In this document: piece by piece, positions 16,356-24,754 of the stretch
Layout: each line of letters opens with the position of its first letter
How positions within the stretch are numbered: position 1 is the first letter of the stretch
Assembly: GCF_008326305.1 (NCBI RefSeq)
Contig: NZ_BIXY01000051.1
Location: 1-51,654 of the forward strand
Reading direction: 5' to 3'
Source: Dictyobacter arantiisoli
GTDB lineage: Bacteria; Chloroflexota; Ktedonobacteria; Ktedonobacterales; Ktedonobacteraceae
DNA length: 51,654 nt
Notes under the pieces: model-generated
Database searches by the model: none
Told to the model about the DNA's origin: nothing
What the model saw: the letters and a program-made list of their open reading frames with translations, nothing else
Program-made: the position numbers and the translations under genes

Positions 16356-16584
16356 ACATGGGTCATCCGTTGAGCCTCTGGTGCCGCGGAGACTGGGCTT
16401 TCCGCAACGGCGCGAGACGGCCTTCTGGTATCTCTTCCCTATCGATCTCTATGACGCCCATGGGAACCGATTGATGCGGTTGTTGAACCCGGTTGACACC
16501 GCTATGGCCAACTCCGGTCTGGTCAAAACGGCGGCGCTAATACGGTCACAGGTGAAGGAGAAATTGCACCTGCTCAGAGGCTAG
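16345..16584 (+). CDS. Small ORF of doubtful status after the permease
   Basis: 79 codons overlapping the last 11 bp of the permease gene. The C-terminal half (FWYLFPIDLYDAHGNRLMRL, ... LVKTAALIRSQVKEKLHLLR) looks protein-like, the N-terminal part does not. It could be the tail of a lost gene. No family recognised. The stretch 16585-16779 after it has no gene that I can support. Confidence 0.2.
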   Translation: MCHEHGSSVEPLVPRRLGFPQRRETAFWYLFPIDLYDAHGNRLMRLLNPVDTAMANSGLVKTAALIRSQVKEKLHLLRG

Positions 16585-16779
16585 ATGACTTGCCTTCTGC
16601 TGGCATCTTTGTATTGACCACATATTTGTAGAAGGTGGCTCAGCTCTTGAAGCCGGTGAGCGCCATCGTTTTCTGGACTCTTCCACCTCTTTTGAAGAAA
16701 GCCTCTGAGGAACATCGGCTCTCCTTCACTTTGCGTGAATCGAAAAGGTCCCAAAACAGAGCCCTGAAACATGCGAGAT

Positions 16780-17226
16780 CTACTCGCCGAGGTCTTGTGC
16801 AAGCCACCCTGAGGTATCGAGGCGAAGGGGATCAGTGCCAACCAGCACTGCCAGATGTTTCTCTATTTCCTCGATCTGGGTGGTACCGATCTGCCGAGCC
16901 CATGTATTGCGTAACTCATCAAAGATCTCTTCAGCTTCTCGCAGCATGTCGAATCCGCGTGCGGTGACACAAAGGCGTTTGCGGCGAGCGTCTACTGGAT
17001 CTACTTCACGCACAACGTATCCGCGCTTTTCAAGTACCCCAATGGTTTTCGCCGCCGCTTGTTTTGAGACCGCTAGACGCCGACTTAGCTCTGAAGCGTT
17101 GTCAACGCCCGAGGCAATGGCCCGAATTGCGAAGTCGTGAACGGGACGAACATCCTCGTAGCCGCGGGCGGCAAGCTCAACGTGCGCGGCGTCCACCAGT
17201 GAACGATAACCGCCAATTAAAAGCAT
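16780..17226 (-). CDS. MarR-family transcriptional regulator
   Basis: 148 residues from ATG 17226. Winged-helix core: HDFAIRAIASGVDNASELSR, RLAVSKQAAAKTIGVLEKRG, YVVREVDPVDARRKRLCVTA, RGFDMLREAEEIFDE. The D-x-R-x-x-R wing motif (DARRKR) is typical for MarR proteins, dimeric repressors that release DNA on ligand binding. The in-frame extension up to 17565 runs through the opposite-strand hydrolase remnant and is not used. Divergent from that remnant with only a few bases between, so the original promoter region has been lost or is shared. Confidence 0.85.
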   Translation of the reverse strand: MLLIGGYRSLVDAAHVELAARGYEDVRPVHDFAIRAIASGVDNASELSRRLAVSKQAAAKTIGVLEKRGYVVREVDPVDARRKRLCVTARGFDMLREAEEIFDELRNTWARQIGTTQIEEIEKHLAVLVGTDPLRLDTSGWLAQDLGE

Positions 17227-17227
17227 A

Positions 17228-17855
17228 GTGAGAGTAGCACCTGAACGAGAGCTCAACGTTGGTCCAGTACATCTCACAGGCCAGGGCATCAGTGGGGCGA
17301 CCGTCTTCCGCCTCGCGGCCACCCATCCGGAAGACGTGCTCAGCTTTACCGCGATCGAGACGGGCCTGCCCGGGTTCGGCGCGGAGAGGCTGGCCGACGT
17401 CACACACGGGGGCACCTGGTACATCGGCGTTCTTGTCGCTCCGCATATTCCCGAGATGCTGCTCACTGGCCGCGAGCGCGAGTTCTTTGGACAATTCATA
17501 TTCCCAGCCATGAGCGTGACACCAGGAGCGATCACCAAAGCTGACATCGACGAGTTCGTACGCACCTACTCCCGCCCCCGCAGGCTGGCGCGGAGCGATT
17601 GGCCTCTACCAGTCGATGCTCCAGGAGGGCGCAGACATTACAGCTCTCGTCGCCACTCACAAACTGAGCATGCCTGTGCTGGCAATCGGAGCCAGAGGCG
17701 GTGAGTTCACCTTCGCAACGATGAGCCAGGTAGCATCGGGCCAGGTCCGGTCGGTCTCCCTCGATGGCGTTGGCCACTATGCAGCTCTGGAGGCACCCGA
17801 GAAGGTGGCAGATGCTCTTCTCGAATTCTTCAACAGCATCGATGCTGATCGATAA
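17228..17855 (+). pseudogene. Alpha/beta hydrolase (epoxide hydrolase-like), 5' truncated and frameshifted
   Basis: The first frame encodes VGPVHLTGQGISGATVFRLA, ATHPEDVLSFTAIETGLPGF, GQFIFPAMSVTPGAI, matching the middle of epoxide hydrolase-like proteins, but the nucleophile Asp normally found in the GHD-x-GG turn is GQGIS here. Around 17570-17590 (a C-rich run) the reading frame shifts; the second frame continues GAIGLYQSMLQEGADITALV, VLAIGARGG and SLDGVGHYAALEAPEKVADA to the stop at 17855, with the catalytic His in GVGHYAALE. About 100 N-terminal residues are missing. Not functional. Confidence 0.8.
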
Positions 17856-17947
17856 ATCGAATTGTCGTTGGCCCTTGAGATTGAACGGACCAGATGACAA
17901 TGCGAAACGCTTCGTGTTGCAGCCCGGTTTGTTCATTCTCAAGGGTC

Positions 17948-17976
17948 TTGACAGAATGCTAGCGTCGCTCTATACT
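17948..17976 (+). promoter_or_regulatory. Sigma-70-type promoter of the MerR gene
   Basis: TTGACA (17948-17953), 17-bp spacer, TATACT (17971-17976): near-consensus. It drives the MerR gene starting at 18012. Just downstream, TAACGTTTACGTCATG (17984-17999) resembles the palindrome before the oxidoreductase gene. Confidence 0.7.
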
Positions 17977-18011
17977 ATAAATGTAACGTTTACGTCATGT
18001 TTTGAGGAGAA

Positions 18012-18405
18012 ATGATGAAGCAACGTATGCGGATCGGTGATCTGACAGAGCAGGCCAGAGTGACCCCAACGTACCGTTCGCTACTACGAGAGTATCGGGC
18101 TGCTCCCTCCCGCAGAACGTGAGGGGCACGGTCACCACTACTATAGCGAGGAAACGCTTGCCCGCTTGCGGAAAATCGACCAGCTCAAGCAACTCGGACT
18201 GAGCCTGGACGAGATCTGCGATGTCATTGATCTCTACTTTACCGATCCCAGCGGCATTCAGCCAAAACAAAAAGTCTTTGCCGTTCCCAGAAAACACCTT
18301 GCCGAGGCTAGCAGGAAAATTGGCGATTTGCAGCAATTTCGCGCAGATTTGCAGGCCAACATCGAACGCTTCGAGTGCTTCCTGGCCGCAAAGCAACAGC
18401 TCTAG
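18012..18405 (+). pseudogene. MerR-family regulator with a one-base frameshift
   Basis: Starts ATG 18012 behind GAGGAG. The first frame reads RMRIGDLTEQARVTPT; after an extra base at 18071-18072 the MerR signature resumes in the next frame as TVRYYESIGLLPPAEREGHG, HHYYSEETLARLRKIDQLKQ, LGLSLDEICDVIDLYF, and ends 18405. Joined, it is a complete 130-residue MerR/SoxR-like protein with helix-turn-helix, wing and dimer helix. No effector Cys cluster is seen. Either a recent mutation or a sequencing error, since everything else is intact. It probably controlled itself and the oxidoreductase at 18509. Confidence 0.8.
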
Positions 18406-18423
18406 TTTTTTTCTTTAAAATAC

Positions 18424-18435
18424 GACGTTAACGTC
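18424..18435. promoter_or_regulatory. MerR-type operator-like palindrome before the oxidoreductase
   Basis: GACGTTAACGTC is a perfect 12-bp palindrome followed by AACATCATG. The same ACGT-TTACGTCATG theme is at 17984-17999 upstream of the MerR gene, suggesting one regulator binds both. Confidence 0.5.
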
Positions 18436-18508
18436 AACATCATGTTCTCATTTCTCCAGAGAACCTTGCTCGCAGACGATTGCGAACAAACAGCCTGGAG
18501 GGATGAAT

Positions 18509-19483
18509 ATGGTAAGAGAAAGAGAGAAAACAACGATGAAAGCAATAGGTGTGACGACGTTCGGCGGGCCAGAAGTGCTGCACGTCGTAGAGCTTCCTGA
18601 ACCTCATGCAGGCCCTGGTGAGGTGCGCATGCGCGTCCACGCGGCATCAGTCAATCCGACTGACTTGCTCTTTCGTGCCGGTTCACAGGCTGCGCGACTC
18701 AGCGGGCGCCCTGGGCCGTATATCCCAGGTATGGACGCCGCAGGTGTCATCGATGAGCTTGGTCCTGGCACGGACAACCACCTTCAGATCGGAGATCGGG
18801 TTGTGGCCTTCGTCATCCCTGCCGGTCCACACGGTGGCGCATATGCTGAGTTCATCATAGTGCCAGCGGCCTGCGTGGTGCTCGCGCCAGCGGGCGTGGA
18901 CTTTCCGGCGGCCTCCACACTGCTCCTCAACGGTCTGACCGCGCGACTTGCTCTCGATGCCCTCGCGCTTAATACCGGGCAAACGGTGGCGGTGACCGGT
19001 GCCGCTGGCGCATTCGGTGGTTATGTCGTACAGCTCGCGAAAGCAGACGGCCTCACAGTTATTGCAGATGCCTCACGCTCCGATCAGACGCTGGTGCATG
19101 CTCTGGGGGCCGACTACGCTCTTGATCGTGGTGAGGCCTTCGCCGAACGTGTTCGCCTGCTTCTTCCGCAAGGAGTTCCCGGCCTGGCTGATGGGGCCAT
19201 GCTCAATCATCTAGCGTTGCCCGCGATCGCCGACGGCGGCGCGATGGCCGTCATTCGCGGATGGGACGGGCCCTCCGAACGTCGCATCACGTTGCATAAG
19301 ATCTCCTCGACCGTCTTCGCAACGAACACGACCTTGTTCAACCAGTTGGTCCAGCAGGTTGAGCAGGGTATTCTGACGCTGCGCGTGGCCGATGTTCTTC
19401 CTGCCAATCGGGCTGGCGAGGCTCATCGCCGCCTCGAAGCCGGTGGGGTGTGCGGGCGTCTGGTATTAGATTTCACCTCATAG
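18509..19483 (+). CDS. Zinc-independent quinone oxidoreductase (MDR family)
   Basis: 324 residues from ATG 18509 (GGAGGG 6 nt upstream); ATG 18536 (MKAIGVTTFGGPEVLHVVEL) is the conserved start and an equally good choice. GroES-like domain: HAGPGEVRMRVHAASVNPTD, PGMDAAGVIDELGPGTDNHL, GDRVVAF. Rossmann domain: VTGAAGAFGGYVVQLAKADG with the nucleotide-binding A-x-G-A-x-G pattern, then YALDRGEAFAERVRLLL. No zinc-binding Cys/His. Uses NADPH to reduce quinones or enones. Follows the MerR gene and its operator, a common arrangement for redox or drug stress. A paralog lies at 48691. Confidence 0.88.
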   Translation: MVREREKTTMKAIGVTTFGGPEVLHVVELPEPHAGPGEVRMRVHAASVNPTDLLFRAGSQAARLSGRPGPYIPGMDAAGVIDELGPGTDNHLQIGDRVVAFVIPAGPHGGAYAEFIIVPAACVVLAPAGVDFPAASTLLLNGLTARLALDALALNTGQTVAVTGAAGAFGGYVVQLAKADGLTVIADASRSDQTLVHALGADYALDRGEAFAERVRLLLPQGVPGLADGAMLNHLALPAIADGGAMAVIRGWDGPSERRITLHKISSTVFATNTTLFNQLVQQVEQGILTLRVADVLPANRAGEAHRRLEAGGVCGRLVLDFTS

Positions 19484-19529
19484 GCCTCTGGCAAGGATTA
19501 GTTCCCAGAACAGCCATATGTAATGAATT

Positions 19530-19543
19530 TGCAAACGCTTACA
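19530..19543. promoter_or_regulatory. LacI/cre-like operator 1
   Basis: TGCAAACGCTTACA matches the LacI-family pseudo-palindrome around a central CG. It lies 560 bp upstream of the LacI gene in a 600-bp gap (19484-20089) that otherwise holds no supportable gene. Confidence 0.55.
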
Positions 19544-19910
19544 ATCTCTGTTCCATTAATACCATAGACTCTCGCTTGAGTCAAGACTTTTTGCGGCTCT
19601 TTTCCCGCATAGCACAAAGAAATCATAAAAAGGCCAAAATCGGTTTCCCTACATGACCACCTTTGGCAGCGGGTTGAACGCCAAAACTCGCTGAGGAGAC
19701 ATAATGGCTCTTTCTCAATCTGGTAGAACAATTTACAGCCGCTATAGCGGAATTTGTGATGTTTTTGTATAAGAGGTATCATAAAGATTACTGAAAAAAA
19801 GGCGGCCAGCGTACTAGTACTGCGTTACCCTTCATTTGAAAAGCAGGGCTGCAAGGGGCTGTGAAGCCTTGCCAGTAAGCAAAAATCCATGCTGTGAATG
19901 GAAAAGAATT

Positions 19911-19924
19911 TGTAAACGCTTGCA
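19911..19924. promoter_or_regulatory. LacI/cre-like operator 2
   Basis: TGTAAACGCTTGCA, near-identical to the site at 19530 read on the other strand, 166 bp before the LacI gene. The 380-bp spacing between the sites would permit looping. Likely autoregulation. Confidence 0.6.
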
Positions 19925-20089
19925 CAGTAAATTCATGCTTCTTTTGTACACTCTTCTCCAGCATGTTTTTCCTCACAAGCAGAAAAATCTTTCCTTTTGT
20001 TTCCACTTGACTTTCTAATAGGAAGCATGTTATCTTTGAATGAAAGATGGTTTCCTTTCCGAAGGAAAGTTTTCCTTGATGGTTGATAT

Positions 20090-21166
20090 ATGTATGAAGA
20101 GCAAAAAAAGGGCGCCGATGAGGCTGAGGCTGAGCAAAGATCGCAGACGCCATCATCGACCAGAGGAGCAACATTAAAGGATGTTGCGCTTGCGGCTGGT
20201 GTAACACTCGGCACAGCATCCAAGGCAATCAATGGGCGTGGAAAACTAAGCCAGGAGACGCGCGAACGGGTACGTGATGAGGCTCGTCGACTAGGTTTTC
20301 GTTTTCGCAAACTCGAACAGGACACACTGGTGGATCAGCATATGATGATTGGAGTGCTGACCTCTGATGTGTATGGGCGCTTCAGTCTTCCGCTACTCTC
20401 GGGAATTGAAAAGGCCTTCGACATGCGCCCTGTATCGGCTGTTCTCTGCTCGGCGAGTGATCAGAGGAAGGAACAGGCTCATCTTCAGACCTTACTAGAA
20501 CGACACGTGGATGGCATTGTGGTTTCAGCCCGACGGGAAGATCCACGTTTGCCAATAGATCTGGGTCAGGTTCAGCTTCCCGTCGTCTATGCTCATACTC
20601 AGGTGACAGATCCAAATGCGCTCAGCATACTCCCAGACGATGCACAGGGCGCGCGCCTGGCTGTTGAACATCTTATCAGCATCGGCAGGCGTCAATTCGC
20701 CCATATTACCGGTCCAGGCTATTTCGAAGCGGTACGTTTGCGAGAGAGTGCCATGAGCCAGGTGCTGGCCGAACACGACATCCCTTTTTCTATGAATCGT
20801 GTATTATCTGGTCCCTGGCAGGAAAGTTGGGGCTATACTGCCGCGAAATATCTTATCAAGCAAGATCTCTCTATCGACGCGCTCTTTTGTGGTAGCGATC
20901 AATTGGCACGTGGAGCTGTTGATGCACTTCATGAGATGGGTATACGGATTCCTGAGGATGTAGCAGTGGTCGGATTCGATAACTGGGAACCAATCGCGTG
21001 CGCCACACGTCCTGCTCTCACGACAATTGATATGAATCTCGAAGCGGTTGGGCACTATGTTGGACAATGTTTACTGGACCTGCTGGCAGGAAAACTGTTA
21101 TCAGGGACGGTACGCCTCCCGTGCAAGCTGATTGTCCGCGAGTCTACTGTCCCAATACCCATCTGA
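20090..21166 (+). CDS. LacI-family transcriptional regulator of the arabinoside operon
   Basis: 358 residues. After an 20-residue charged leader comes the LacI headpiece: ATLKDVALAAGVTLGTASKA, INGRGKLSQETRERVRDEAR, RLGF. The periplasmic-binding-protein-like core follows (MMIGVLTSDVYGRFSLPLLS, LERHVDGIVVSARR, LGQVQLPVVYAHTQV, IDALFCGSDQLARGAVDALH, PEDVAVVGFDNWE, RPALTTIDMNLEAVGHYVGQ). The usual hinge-helix Ala-Leu is replaced by KLEQ, slightly atypical. Expected to repress the downstream transporter and GH127 genes until an L-arabinose-type sugar binds. Confidence 0.92.
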   Translation: MYEEQKKGADEAEAEQRSQTPSSTRGATLKDVALAAGVTLGTASKAINGRGKLSQETRERVRDEARRLGFRFRKLEQDTLVDQHMMIGVLTSDVYGRFSLPLLSGIEKAFDMRPVSAVLCSASDQRKEQAHLQTLLERHVDGIVVSARREDPRLPIDLGQVQLPVVYAHTQVTDPNALSILPDDAQGARLAVEHLISIGRRQFAHITGPGYFEAVRLRESAMSQVLAEHDIPFSMNRVLSGPWQESWGYTAAKYLIKQDLSIDALFCGSDQLARGAVDALHEMGIRIPEDVAVVGFDNWEPIACATRPALTTIDMNLEAVGHYVGQCLLDLLAGKLLSGTVRLPCKLIVRESTVPIPI

Positions 21167-21286
21167 TCGAGAGGCTACATTTATCAACAATATTCCATGA
21201 TTGATTCTGTTTGATCCAGGCGCTCATTTTTGAGAGCCAGAGAAACGTGCTATGTTCTTTAACAGAGAACAGAAAGAGGTCCAGCA

Positions 21287-22615
21287 ATGCAGCAACAACC
21301 TCGTCTTTTTATGGACAAACAAGGCAACCTTCATTCTTTTAAGCATATTCCCCAGCTTTTTTCATTCGGATGTACGCTGTTGTTAATCCTGAGCATTGTT
21401 GCAGCGTGTGGAGGCTCCACGCCAGGTTCTTCCACCGGTAATAGCAACGGAAAAATCACCCTGACCGAGATGGATTACTGGAGTGTCCCGGCGCAAGGCG
21501 CAACGCTCAATAAGTTATTTGGACAATACCAGAAACTCCATCCGAACATTGTCATTCAGCGAAATGCTGTTCCTTTCGCGAACTTATTACCAAAAGCAGA
21601 TCAGGAAGCAGCTTCTCATACCCTTCCTGATATTATGGCCCTCGATAATCCTGATGTCGCTCAATTCGCAGCGACCGGCGCATTGACTCCCCTCGATTCC
21701 TACATGCAAGGAAACTTCAATGCTTCCGATTTTTATGCTGGTCCCTTGACTACCATGAAATATCAAAGCAAGACCTATTCCATCCCGGTCGGCAATAATG
21801 ACCTGGCACTTTACTATAACAAAAAAGCCTTCACTGCGGCAAAGCTTCAGCCTCCAACAACCTGGAGTCAACTTGAGGCCGATGCGAAAGCATTGACTCA
21901 TGGCAATACCTATGGCTTCGCCTTCTCTGCACCGGCCAATGAGCAAGCAACCTTCCAATTTGAACCCTTCTTGTGGTCGAATAATGGAGATCTCTCGAAA
22001 ATCGATTCGAGCACAAGCGTGGCAGCGTTGCAGGTGTTAGTGAATATGATTCAGCAAGGTTCTGCCTCAAAGGGTGCACTCAACTGGGGACAGGTGGATG
22101 TCGCAACCCAGTTTGGCGAGGGCAACGCCGCCATCATGGAGAATGGTCCCTGGGAACTTCCCGCTCTGGAGCAGCAGTACAAGATGAAATTTGGTGTAGA
22201 CTTCGGTGTTGTGCCGATGCCTGTTCCGCAGACTGGCGCTGCGCCTGTCGTTCCACTGGGCGGTGAAGCCTGGACCATTCCGGTCAATCGCAATCCCGCA
22301 GTGACGAAAGCCAGTTGGGATCTGGTGAACTGGTTGGAACAACCTGACCAGTTGCGTCAGTTAGACGAGGGCTTCGGCTATATTCCGGCGCTCAAAAGCA
22401 CGGCTCAACTGGTTCTGAAGGACAACCCCGAACTGCAAGTTTTTGCGGATGAGTTCAATACCGCCCGTGCTCGTACTGCGCAATTGGGAACAAAGTATCC
22501 AAAAGTATCGCAGGCTATCTGGACGGCGGAGCAGGCTGCCTTGACAGGAGGTAGCTCATCCCAGGCTGCTTTAACCCAGGCTCAACAACAAATCGCTACC
22601 ATCCTCAATAGCTGA
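21287..22615 (+). CDS. Sugar ABC transporter substrate-binding lipoprotein
   Basis: 442 residues. Signal peptide with lipobox LSIVAAC (Cys41), so a lipoprotein tethered to the membrane; Met9 is an alternative start. Family 1 solute-binding features: ITLTEMDYWSVPAQGATLNK, LFGQYQKLHPNIVIQRNAVP, DIMALDNPDVAQFAATGALT, PLDSYM, YSIPVGNNDLALYYNKKAF, PTTWSQLEADAKAL, AAIMENGPWELPAL, VPLGGEAWTIPVN. Captures an oligosaccharide, by context arabinofuranosyl-containing. Downstream 22636-22698 forms a hairpin that could protect this more abundant transcript part. Confidence 0.93.
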   Translation: MQQQPRLFMDKQGNLHSFKHIPQLFSFGCTLLLILSIVAACGGSTPGSSTGNSNGKITLTEMDYWSVPAQGATLNKLFGQYQKLHPNIVIQRNAVPFANLLPKADQEAASHTLPDIMALDNPDVAQFAATGALTPLDSYMQGNFNASDFYAGPLTTMKYQSKTYSIPVGNNDLALYYNKKAFTAAKLQPPTTWSQLEADAKALTHGNTYGFAFSAPANEQATFQFEPFLWSNNGDLSKIDSSTSVAALQVLVNMIQQGSASKGALNWGQVDVATQFGEGNAAIMENGPWELPALEQQYKMKFGVDFGVVPMPVPQTGAAPVVPLGGEAWTIPVNRNPAVTKASWDLVNWLEQPDQLRQLDEGFGYIPALKSTAQLVLKDNPELQVFADEFNTARARTAQLGTKYPKVSQAIWTAEQAALTGGSSSQAALTQAQQQIATILNS

Positions 22616-22635
22616 ACAATCTGAAGTGTCATGCC

Positions 22636-22698
22636 GAGGAACATTTCAAGGAACCGGATAGAAATCTCATCTGTTCCGATTTTGGTGAAATGTTCCTC
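22636..22698. promoter_or_regulatory. Intercistronic hairpin between binding protein and permease genes
   Basis: GAGGAACATTTCA (22636-22648) pairs with TGAAATGTTCCTC (22686-22698), 13 bp perfect. An inner stem (GGAAC/GTTCC) gives a two-level structure. This position typically carries an mRNA-stabilising or attenuating structure so that the binding protein is made in excess. Confidence 0.55.
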
Positions 22699-22762
22699 TT
22701 ACCATCGTCTCCGACAAACAGTGAGACAGTGATAAGCGAAAAGCTGAACTGAGGAGTATGCA

Positions 22763-23734
22763 ATGTTGTCTACCCAAAAAACTTCCGTGGTACGCGCTGG
22801 TGCGGGAGAAAGAAAACGCTCTTTATTAACGCGGCTACGCCGTATCAGGTATATGCGTATAGTGTTTGCGCGTCTCATATTCCTTCTCCCGCTGGTTGTC
22901 TATCTGGCGACCTTTTACGGCTATCCGTTATTCTATAGTATCCAGATCAGTCTAGAAAAATACGATTTGCAGTCCGAAATTACGGGCGTAACCTCTTTTG
23001 CTGGCCTGGCAAATTATATGGCGGATTTTCACGATCCTACCTTTAAAACGGCAGCTTTGCATACGCTGCTGTTCACTATGCTGTCTATTGTGCCGCAATT
23101 TCTGATTGGTCTGGCATTGGCGGTTTTTTTCTCACGCCGCTTTCCCTTGAGCCGGACTCTGCGCGTTCTGTTTATTTTACCCTGGCTGTTACCGTTGATC
23201 GTATCTGGCACAATCTGGAAGTGGTTGTTTAATGAAGCGAATGGATTGATCGATCTGGTTTTATCTGGCCTGCATCTTGTTCCAGCTCATTTTAGCTGGC
23301 TAACCACACCTGGATGGGCCTTTGCATCTATTATTTTTGTTAACATCTGGCTTGGTATCCCTTTCAACATGGTGATCCTGTATAGTGGACTGCAAACTAT
23401 CCCACAGGAATTTTATGAGGCGGCATCGATAGATGGAGCGAGCTCCTGGCAAAGGTTTCTCTATATTACCATCCCAATGTTGGAGCCCGTGATTGGCATC
23501 GTCCTGATGTTGGGCTTCATTTATACCATAAAAGTCTTTGACATTATCTATGTTTTGACGCAAGGAGGACCAGCAAATGATACCCAGACATTCGCGACCT
23601 GGTCCTATAATCTGTCGTTTGGCCAGCAATTGTTCGGACAAGGCGCCGCACAGGCCAATATGATCCTCTTGATTTCACTGGTTGTGGCCGTGTTTTACCT
23701 GCGGTGGTCGCGCTACAGTACCCGGTCGATCTAA
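22763..23734 (+). CDS. Sugar ABC transporter permease (MalF type)
   Basis: 323 residues, six membrane segments. Motifs: RLIFLLPLVVYLATFYGYPL, FTMLSIVPQFLIGLALAVFF, the EAA loop (FYEAASIDGASSWQRFLYIT then IPML) and TQGGPANDTQTFATWSYNLS. Preceded by GAGGAG. Pairs with the next gene to form the channel. No ATPase gene is in the cluster; a shared MsmX-like ATPase elsewhere is the usual solution. Confidence 0.93.
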   Translation: MLSTQKTSVVRAGAGERKRSLLTRLRRIRYMRIVFARLIFLLPLVVYLATFYGYPLFYSIQISLEKYDLQSEITGVTSFAGLANYMADFHDPTFKTAALHTLLFTMLSIVPQFLIGLALAVFFSRRFPLSRTLRVLFILPWLLPLIVSGTIWKWLFNEANGLIDLVLSGLHLVPAHFSWLTTPGWAFASIIFVNIWLGIPFNMVILYSGLQTIPQEFYEAASIDGASSWQRFLYITIPMLEPVIGIVLMLGFIYTIKVFDIIYVLTQGGPANDTQTFATWSYNLSFGQQLFGQGAAQANMILLISLVVAVFYLRWSRYSTRSI

Positions 23735-23747
23735 TGGAGGGATGCTC

Positions 23748-24617
23748 TTGAAAAAACCAGTTCAACGCTACTCAGCTGGAAACAGGACGTTGCACAACAG
23801 AAAAGCTATTACGATGGGGGGAGCTACTATTTTGGGTATCCTCATCACTTTTCTTATGCTCTTTCCCGTCTACTGGATGGTGGCGAATTCGTTTGAAACT
23901 ACCGCTGAGATGTTTCGCAATCCGGTATCGGTGGTACCGACTCAGCTTACATTTGACCCATATATCACGGTCTGGCAATCGCAATTTCCGCATCTGATAA
24001 CCAGCCTGGTCGTGTCTATCGGGGCCGCATGCCTGGCAATCGTGATTGCCACTCCGGCGGCGTACGCACTCGCACATTTCCGTTTTCGCTTCACTATCGT
24101 GCTCATGTTTTTTCTCTTGCTCGCGCAAATGATTCCTACCGTCACTCTGGCGACGCCCATGTTTTTGATTTTCAATCAGTTTGGATTGCTCAATAGCACA
24201 TTTGGACTGATTCTGGCGGATAGCACTTACGCGGTTCCGTTTGCGGTGTTGATCTTGCGCACGTTCTTTCTCTCTGTTCCCTATGAGTTGGTCCAGGCTG
24301 CGTTTGTAGATGGCACCGGTGAGTGGGGAGCCTTTTTCAGGGTGGTGCTCCCGCTCGTCGTGCCAGGCGTGATTACGGCGGGATTGTTTGCATTTCTGTT
24401 TGCCTGGGGCGATTTTATCTATGGGTTAACGCTCACCACCAACGATACAATCCAACCGATTTCCTTGAGCATCTATTCTTATATTGGTCAGTTTAGCGAT
24501 TACTGGAATAATGCGATGGCTGTCGCTGTGCTGGCGTCCATACCAGCGGCGATTTTGCTTATCCTATTCCAACGCTACATCACCGCTGGCCTGACAGCTG
24601 GCGCAGTAAAAGGCTAG
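23748..24617 (+). CDS. Sugar ABC transporter permease (MalG type)
   Basis: 289 residues from TTG 23748 (MKKPVQRYS), 7 nt behind GGAGG; ATG 23742 is only one base from that site and less likely. Six membrane segments; FPVYWMVANSFETTAEMFRN, then VVSIGAACLAIVIATPAAYA, EAA loop LVQAAFVDGTGEWGAFFRVV and LPLVVPG. Fourteen bp after the first permease gene. Second half of the heterodimeric channel. Confidence 0.92.
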   Translation: MKKPVQRYSAGNRTLHNRKAITMGGATILGILITFLMLFPVYWMVANSFETTAEMFRNPVSVVPTQLTFDPYITVWQSQFPHLITSLVVSIGAACLAIVIATPAAYALAHFRFRFTIVLMFFLLLAQMIPTVTLATPMFLIFNQFGLLNSTFGLILADSTYAVPFAVLILRTFFLSVPYELVQAAFVDGTGEWGAFFRVVLPLVVPGVITAGLFAFLFAWGDFIYGLTLTTNDTIQPISLSIYSYIGQFSDYWNNAMAVAVLASIPAAILLILFQRYITAGLTAGAVKG

Positions 24618-24710
24618 CGTCAGTTGTCAGTTACGTGCGGCCAAGCGTGCATACGATTGTTCTATGCTCGTAATTATAGCTATAACACTTACCTGATCAA
24701 TCTCTAAATG

Positions 24711-24737
24711 AGAACAGGACAGGTAAATATCTGTTCT
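24711..24737. promoter_or_regulatory. Inverted repeat at the GH127 leader
   Basis: AGAACAG (24711-24717) and CTGTTCT (24731-24737) just before the ribosome site of GH127. A TGTTCT/AGAACA pair at 21253-21271 precedes the binding-protein gene, so a shared operator or leader hairpin is possible. Confidence 0.3.
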
Positions 24738-24754
24738 TCATGAAAGGATCACAC

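Noticed and set aside
17229-17565. N-terminal extension of the MarR protein
   Set aside because: It runs antisense through the hydrolase remnant; the conserved MarR fold begins at 17226.
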